64,000 nt of DNA from Amoebidium appalachense (lineage: Eukaryota; Ichthyosporea): positions 12,462,001 through 12,526,000 of the forward strand of contig CAVNZM010000001.1 in assembly GCA_963693365.1 (NCBI GenBank), read 5' to 3'. Positions 36,270 through 64,000 of this stretch are shown here, piece after piece; position 1 is the stretch's first letter; each line of letters starts with the position of its first letter. The notes beneath the pieces were generated by a model. The model was not told where the DNA came from and did not search any database. It worked only from the letters and a program-made list of their open reading frames with translations. Position numbers and translations under genes: made by a program.

Positions 36270-38884
36270 AAAAAACAAAAAAAAAAACAAAACACAAACA
36301 CACACACTGTCCACCCCCACCCACCTGTCTGGTGATGACCACACCACAGGGCGTGGGGCAGCCAACAAACTTGTGGCCAGACACAGACACGGAGCCAATG
36401 GGCTTCTTGAACGTGACCTGCGGCGCGCTCTTGACAAACGGCAGCATGAGACCGAATAGAGCACCATCGCAGTGAATAAAGAACCTGTCCTCCGTGTACC
36501 CACACTCCTTAAGAGTAGCGATAACTCCGTCCAAATCGTCCACTGCACCCTTAACGGTGGTGCCGATGTTGACGTTGATGATTGCGGGCTTGTCCTTGTT
36601 CTTGATCAGGTGCTCTTTCAGGTGCCCAAGGTCGATTTCTCCGGACGTCAGTGTGTTGACCTTAACCATGGGCATGCGGTACATCATCCCGGCCTTGAAC
36701 ACTGCACTCACCCCACAAAAAATCAATGAGCCACCACCTCTCTATTACTAAGCAATCTGCCTAGAAAGCAGGTCACTCAGTACCTGCCCCTCCCCCCCCT
36801 CCCCCCCCCCCCCCCCCCCCCCCACCCGCCTTCCCAAACACACAAGTACACAGTTGAACACATTCTACCACCCCCTTCCCTTCCCTTCTTGTTCAACCTA
36901 CATCCACACCAAACCTTCCCCAACTCCCCTTGGCCTTACCCATGGACCCAGCCAACCCCCGTCTCCCAGCCATCCCCCCCCCCCCCCCCCCCACACGCCA
37001 CTATAAACACCTCCCCCCCCCCCCCCCAAACCCCTTCTCCAACACGCACCCACCCCTCCTCTCCTCCCCCCTCCCCCCCCCCCCCCTACACACACTTCTG
37101 CCTGGGCATGCGCGCACGTACCCGAGTAGTGTGTCTCGCGGGAGGCATAGAGCACACCGTCGGGCAAGACCTCTCTGCCGACCAGGATGCCGTGCAGGTT
37201 GCCCTCAGTGCCGCAGTTGGTGATGTAGCCCCAATAGTCGTCCTGCTCGATCTCCCACAGCCGTGCAAACCAGTGCAGCACACCAATCTGAAGGGGGGAG
37301 GAGGGGTAAGAATGCCTTGCAAAGTGAGACCTTGAAGAGAAGCGAGGGGGGGGGGGATGGGATGAAAGTACCACTGGGAAAGAAAAAAGCCAAATCAGGT
37401 GGGATGGGGAGGCGGGAGGTAGGTGGGTGGGTGGGTGGGGAGGGGGGAGGGACATTAAAGCAATAGATGTTGCCGACCCATTGGGGATTGTGTTATCAGG
37501 TGATCTATGTGCATGTGTGTGGTGCCGGTCGAAGTTAGGGAATGGGTAGTGGGTATGGATTTACCCACAGGACGAGAAGGAAAGGGTGGGCTAAGGCAGT
37601 ATGCCATATGTATGTGTATTGAAGGAGAGGGGCATGGGGGGTGGAGGGGGGAGGGGGGAGGAGAGAGGGGAATGTTGGAAGGAAAGGGGCACCCGGAATG
37701 AGGGGAAGAAGAAAAGAGAGTGGGAGAAGGAGAGGAGGGGAGGGGGGAATATTAATAGAAGAGGGGTAGCCGGGGTGGGGTGGGGGTGGGGGTGGGTGGG
37801 GGGGGGAAGAGGGGGAGGAGGGGATAGGCACCCAGGATGGGCGGGAGAAGGTAAGGGACGGAGGGGAGGAGAGGAGAGGAGGGGGGAATAGTGGAAGAAG
37901 AGGGGCACCTGGGGGCGGGGGGGGGGGGGGGGGGGGGGGGGAGGAGAGAGGGGAAGATGAAAAATAGTTGGATAAATACCTCGAACTGGCGAGAGTGGAC
38001 ACCGTAGTTGCTCTCGACGAACGGGTCACCAAGGTTGTTGATGGAGTACTTCTGCAGGGGGGCAAGGGCGCCGTAGTCAAAGTCCAGGTTGTAGGGGTAG
38101 CCAAGGTGGAACCGTGTGCGCTCTTCCAGCATCTTCTGGAAGTCTGCAATCACCTGCGCTGCTGCCTCCTCACGTGCCTCGAAGGACTCGTCGCTGTCAG
38201 GCTGTGTGGGGAGAGAGGAAAGGGGGGGGGGGGCAATTGCGTTGATGAATACAGGTCGGAGACGTGGAAGGATGGGTTGGAGTGAAAGGAGCATGTGTCT
38301 CCTGGGGTATTTGAGGGGAGGGCACCGAGGGGGGGAGGGGGAGGGGGGGGCTAACCGGAAGAAACAGTTCAAAAAACAATGGACTATCTAAACCCCTTAC
38401 CCCCCTCCCTCCCCCGCCCAGATAGCTTTCCCCACCTTTCCCCTTCGACCTCAAGCTCTCCCCCCTTCCCCCCTCCCTACCACCACCACCACAACCAACT
38501 TTTACACACAGAGAATACACACCTCGCTCAGGTCCAAGCTCTTCAAGCTGGTGCGGCTGCCTTCACGAGCAAGGGGCCTGCTGGTGACTGCCGTAAAAAA
38601 GATCAGTCTGGATTCTGTGTAGCTAGACAGCACCCACAAGCATCTGCACATTGCGAGCTTACCACAGAACATGGTCACACTAACTAAGACCCCTACCCTT
38701 ATAGTGGCTATTCCAAGTCAGAAAAACAAAAGCAGGATCCTGGATAGCCTTCAAGAGGGCTGGAGGAGTGAGGGGGACATATACGCTTGGGGGCAGGCAG
38801 CTCAAGGCCGTCGGTGATGGTGACAGCCTCCTCGAACTCAACGGCCATCTTGTCGAGGCTCTCGTTGCTTCCGTTGTTAGACAT
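33128..38884 (-). CDS. SDC: Plant-type serine decarboxylase (PLP-dependent)
   Basis: Nine exons in sense order: 38884-38785, 38587-38523, 38201-37980, 37287-37122, 36701-36325, 35896-35770, 35023-34948, 34056-33969, 33313-33128. They join in phase to 468 residues. From residue 93 it follows plant serine decarboxylase closely: [79 protein letters not shown] and [13 protein letters not shown]. Lys295 in SGHKF is the expected PLP Schiff-base lysine and Asp263 the expected partner of the ring nitrogen. The plant enzyme converts serine to ethanolamine and CO2 in the cytosol. Histidine decarboxylases of the same group II subfamily are the main alternative, but identity with the plant enzyme is far higher through the active site. 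The first 70 residues are acidic and Ser-rich, with no targeting signal seen. The C-terminus carries an extra Cys-rich tail ([14 protein letters not shown]). The exon 8 acceptor is an AAG at the end of a (CA)n tract. Confidence 0.95.
34058..34102. repeat. (GT)n directly abutting a splice acceptor
   Basis: In serine decarboxylase sense this is (CA)n followed by AG and then exon 8. The repeat therefore supplies the sequence before the acceptor. Confidence 0.85.
34500..34770. repeat. Duplicated block with G runs
   Basis: A block of about 75 bases (34557-34630: GAGCGCGGGGTTAGAGGGAG through the GT patch and TTGAGTCGGG) is repeated at 34675-34746. Both copies sit between G runs, in decarboxylase intron 7, a local tandem duplication. 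Confidence 0.8.
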
Positions 38885-41099
38885 GTTGGCTACTGTAGGG
38901 GAGTTACAAGATTAGCCATTAACTGAGTAGAAGAGTGGCTATAGTTACCAGGCAGCTCTATGTGGTTACTTCATTCATAAGTTAATCTGTGATAATAACA
39001 AGGTTTGATTGAAAGCGCAAGCTGTGAAGTGTGACAACCGAGGAGAGGCTCGTATACGTTTCTCTATAACTGTGAATCTCAGAGATCTCTTTCCCGCAGT
39101 GTCGTCCGGCACAAAACAGAAGAATCCAGTTGAACTTCTCAGGGGCAAAGAAGAATTTATCTTGTGTGATTCTGGGCCTGCTGTGAGACTGTCATTACAA
39201 AGCAAGGCGAGATCTAGAGGGAACGACAGGAAAAGGGAAAGCAAAACAGAGGCGTCTCACTTTAGATAGATAACAGCACAGGTCTGTTCAGGTAGAGTCG
39301 ATGGCTTCTCTTGTCCGGGAAAAAGATCTCGAGCGACAGTTGTTTGGTCTTCCGCGCGGGCGCATGAATCCAAACACCGACAGATGTGGAGGGGGGAAAA
39401 AGAAAAAGCAAGCTGAAGTTCAGAGATTGCGTGCTGAGAAGCAAAAAAATTAAAAAAAAACAGGGAAAAAATTGCAGTCTGCCGGTTTTTACCACGTGGA
39501 TCTTGCGTACATATGAGCTTCTGAATGCTGATTGGCTGCTCCTTGGAGCCCCACGGTAGGCACATATTAGTAATGATTTGTATCCAATTGGAAAGCGCTG
39601 AACCGGCGGTCCACCATCATCGCATGGTCGCCGCGTGTTTATGCCAGAAGCTTCTGATGACATAATCATCTTAGGACCATTCACTACACGTCAAGGCCAT
39701 CAGTAAATAATAAATAAATAATAATGTTTAGAATAGATACAGAAAGGGACAGAGACAATGGAGGCCTAAGATTTTCTGACTTACACAATGATTACGGTGT
39801 CAGCTGACGACTGAGATCTGAACTTGAACTTGGTCGCTAAGAATATTAAGTATCCAATCAACAGTTGGTGCCGTGCGGGTGGATCACCGGAACTTGGAAG
39901 TCTTGGTGCATTCCTCTCATGAACTGACCAATCATCGAAGGGTCAATGGAAAACACAGTCACCCTATACCTGTTTAAAAAGATGTTTATTTTGCAGGGCG
40001 CCCTGGGCGCCCGTGATCGAGCACAGCAGGTAGCAACCTGTCACATATGTATGTTGTCCGATATTTGTCTAAACATCTTAAAAAGATTTTGAAATGCAAT
40101 ACTTCAATCCTTTTTCATTTCTACCGAATACAGGTTAACGTTATCATCTCTACAGCTGACGTTGGACAGGTTGGCTCCCCAACTCTACGTATTTTTGAAA
40201 AGTTTTGAGATAAGACTAAAGTAGACTAACAGAAGTCTTGGCCCTATTGTTAAAACGGCTTCCAGGAGTAAAATATACAAAGAAGGAGTTATACGACATT
40301 CTCATAACGTAATATCATTTAAACGAATGTAACGATTCTATAACAGCAAGAATTGCATCGGTTAGTTGAGATGAGAAAATATCCGAATTTAAATGCAAAC
40401 GAGATATTATTTTCATGTGATAGCTGCGCATAAAATTTGATCGCTGAATCTATTACGTATACACACAACGGGCGTGCGGGGTGCCGGACGCGTCGACGTC
40501 GTTGTGTTGTTGTTGCAGTGGGTTGAACATCCAGCAAGACTTGTCTCATTCTCATTCGGTTCAACAACACATGCGTGGAGGCTTGTAAAACCCTTTATCA
40601 CTGCATCACCAGAGGTGTATATACCCACGTGTAGCTTGTGGCCGTTCTGGAAATTGCGTAAGCCATGCATGCACACACGCGATGAGCTCCGTGTGTATAC
40701 GGTGCAGTAACGTACGCAAATTTGCCAACCGACATGTTTTACAGTCACTAAAGATTAAACCCTCAATGCAACATACATACATGAGCCTTGGGCGCAGTGT
40801 TTAGGGTTCACTGCTCAATACGTCCCCTGCTTTTTTACGAAACTGTTGGCTGTGGTTGGGTGAAAGCGACTCTGGTTCGATCGATCAATAACATCAACTC
40901 CGTGTATCATATAAATTTACAAGTATACTATGATGACGTTCAATCCTTGCATTCGGTGACTGCATTCGGTGACACGAGGTCTCGTAGTATCTAGTGCTGC
41001 TCTCAAATTGTTTTCAAAGGCAACACGACATCATTTACTGTTTTCCAACTAGACTTTATACCGTTTCCTTTGCGGTAACCGTTGCACGTTACTGGAAAG

Positions 41100-41140
<41 letters not shown>

Positions 41141-41761
41141 ACAAAAAAAAAAAAAAAAAAGAAAAAAGAAAAAGCCACCACTGCCTTCCCTTTCCTGTAC
41201 TCATTCTCGTTTGATTTTGCGTTGTTTTGAATGAAAGACGGAGGTTCGCAAAGGGTTCCTGCAACTTGCACGGGTGGGCGGCCCAGGCTACCCCAGCGGA
41301 TAGGGGGGGGGGGGGGGAGGGGGGGGGGGATACATATCCAGTAAACACACTCAACTTAGCCCAAATATTGTACGTTATGCTTCGCATACATAAGTCATAT
41401 GAGTCGGAAGCACACAGTGCTATCCAACAAAGCTTGTAAATTTTAGGAGCTTGTTGTAATTAATAGGCACATGTACATGTGCAGCGAATAACAGTCTTAT
41501 GGATTGAACACGATTTGGTGGTATTTTGACGTGGTAAGCCATTCATGATCCACCAGTGTATGTACACATTGTCCTTGCACGTCTGCCCAAGTTCAACAAA
41601 AAATATATAAATAAAAAAATCAAAAATATAGAACTCAGCAACTTGAACAGGATGTCTGTAACTCACGGAATAGATTCACCGGTTTCCATTCGCAAGGGAG
41701 ATAAATAAAACAAACTCAAGGGAAGGGGTGGGTGGGGTGGGTGGTGTGTGCGTGTGTGTCA

Positions 41762-41810
<49 letters not shown>

Positions 41811-41898
41811 GTGGTGGTGGTGGTGGTGGGGGGGGGGGGGGGGGGGGGGGGGGAAGGAAAGGGGGGGGGAGGGGGGGGGGGGGGAAGAGGCCCGGCAC
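38885..41898. other. Spacer between serine decarboxylase and PIG-B
   Basis: From 38885 to about 41090 the sequence is unique, A+T-rich and free of long homopolymers, so it is a good candidate for the decarboxylase promoter. There is a C run with an A run at 41101-41160, a G-rich patch at 41304-41330, a (GT)n with GGT repeats at 41763-41830 and G runs to 41884 next to the PIG-B stop. None of the open frames here has coding character. Confidence 0.5.
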
Positions 41899-63822
<21,924 letters not shown>

Positions 63823-64000
63823 CTGTGGGAAGGGTGGTGCGGGGTGGACGTGGTAGTGGTGGTGGGGAGGGAGGGAAAGAGAGAAGGTGGGTGAATAGGG
63901 GACGCACGGGGGTGAAGGGGAGGAAGAGGGGCAGGGGGGTGCGGGGGGGGGGGGGGGGGGGGGTGTTTGGGCGGATGAGTGGGGATATAACGGAAGGGGA
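63823..64000. other. Intron sequence at the right edge
   Basis: G-rich DNA with a G run near 63945-63963. It is taken as an intron of the LRR gene because the exon at 63822 begins mid-codon after a CCACAG acceptor. Confidence 0.6.

Noticed and set aside
39257-39684. Minus-strand frames upstream of serine decarboxylase
   Set aside because: Composition and lack of any match suggest promoter or untranslated sequence.

Overview
This window is nuclear DNA from an intron-rich eukaryote that I cannot name from the sequence. No prokaryotic operons, Shine-Dalgarno sites or CRISPR arrays are visible. Real coding sequence is about 14% of the 64 kb. It lies in short exons (20 to about 585 bases, plus one of 1174) with consistent phases and GT..AG borders. 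Introns and spacers are packed with long homopolymer G/C and T/A runs, (GT)n/(CA)n, (GA)n and (GTGC)n tracts. These produce most of the long open frames, rich in Pro, His-Thr, Cys-Val and Gly, which are spurious. The gene set fits a protist, an alga or an early-branching opisthokont.

Layout. (1) 267-1841, minus: a candidate five-exon gene for a small single-pass membrane protein. (2) 3531-15282, minus: a complete 16-exon LRRC47 homologue of 549 residues, with leucine-rich repeats followed by a B3/B4-type domain. (3) 16485-23424, plus: a complete 10-exon TFIIA large subunit of 347 residues, divergent from LRRC47 across a 1.2 kb shared upstream region. (4) 23425-27440: a spacer with no convincing gene. 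(5) 27441-29632, plus: a three-exon gene of 444 residues, not recognised, with a basic, beta-rich C-terminal part. (6) 29633-33127: a spacer with a tandem minisatellite, three weak candidate exons and the longest G run. (7) 33128-38884, minus: a complete 9-exon plant-type serine decarboxylase, a PLP enzyme of 468 residues. (8) 41899-55081, minus: a complete 14-exon PIG-B, the GPI mannosyltransferase 3, of 551 residues. (9) 57267-63822, minus and running off the right edge: an LRR protein that ends in a coiled coil and a C-terminal membrane anchor, with at least 505 residues present.

The genes are mostly housekeeping (transcription initiation, ethanolamine production, GPI-anchor assembly) and do not form one dedicated system. 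Serine decarboxylase supplies ethanolamine in plants. PIG-B builds the GPI glycan that later receives phosphoethanolamine, so their adjacency is suggestive but may be coincidence.

The most unusual signal is outside the exons. A dispersed repeat with the core TTGAGGATGGGCTCTGCTTA is present in at least 11 full or partial copies, all inside introns, and every copy lies in the sense direction of its host gene. In addition, microsatellites repeatedly coincide with splice sites: (GT)n at donors, (CA)n-AG at acceptors and a poly-C run just inside the donor.
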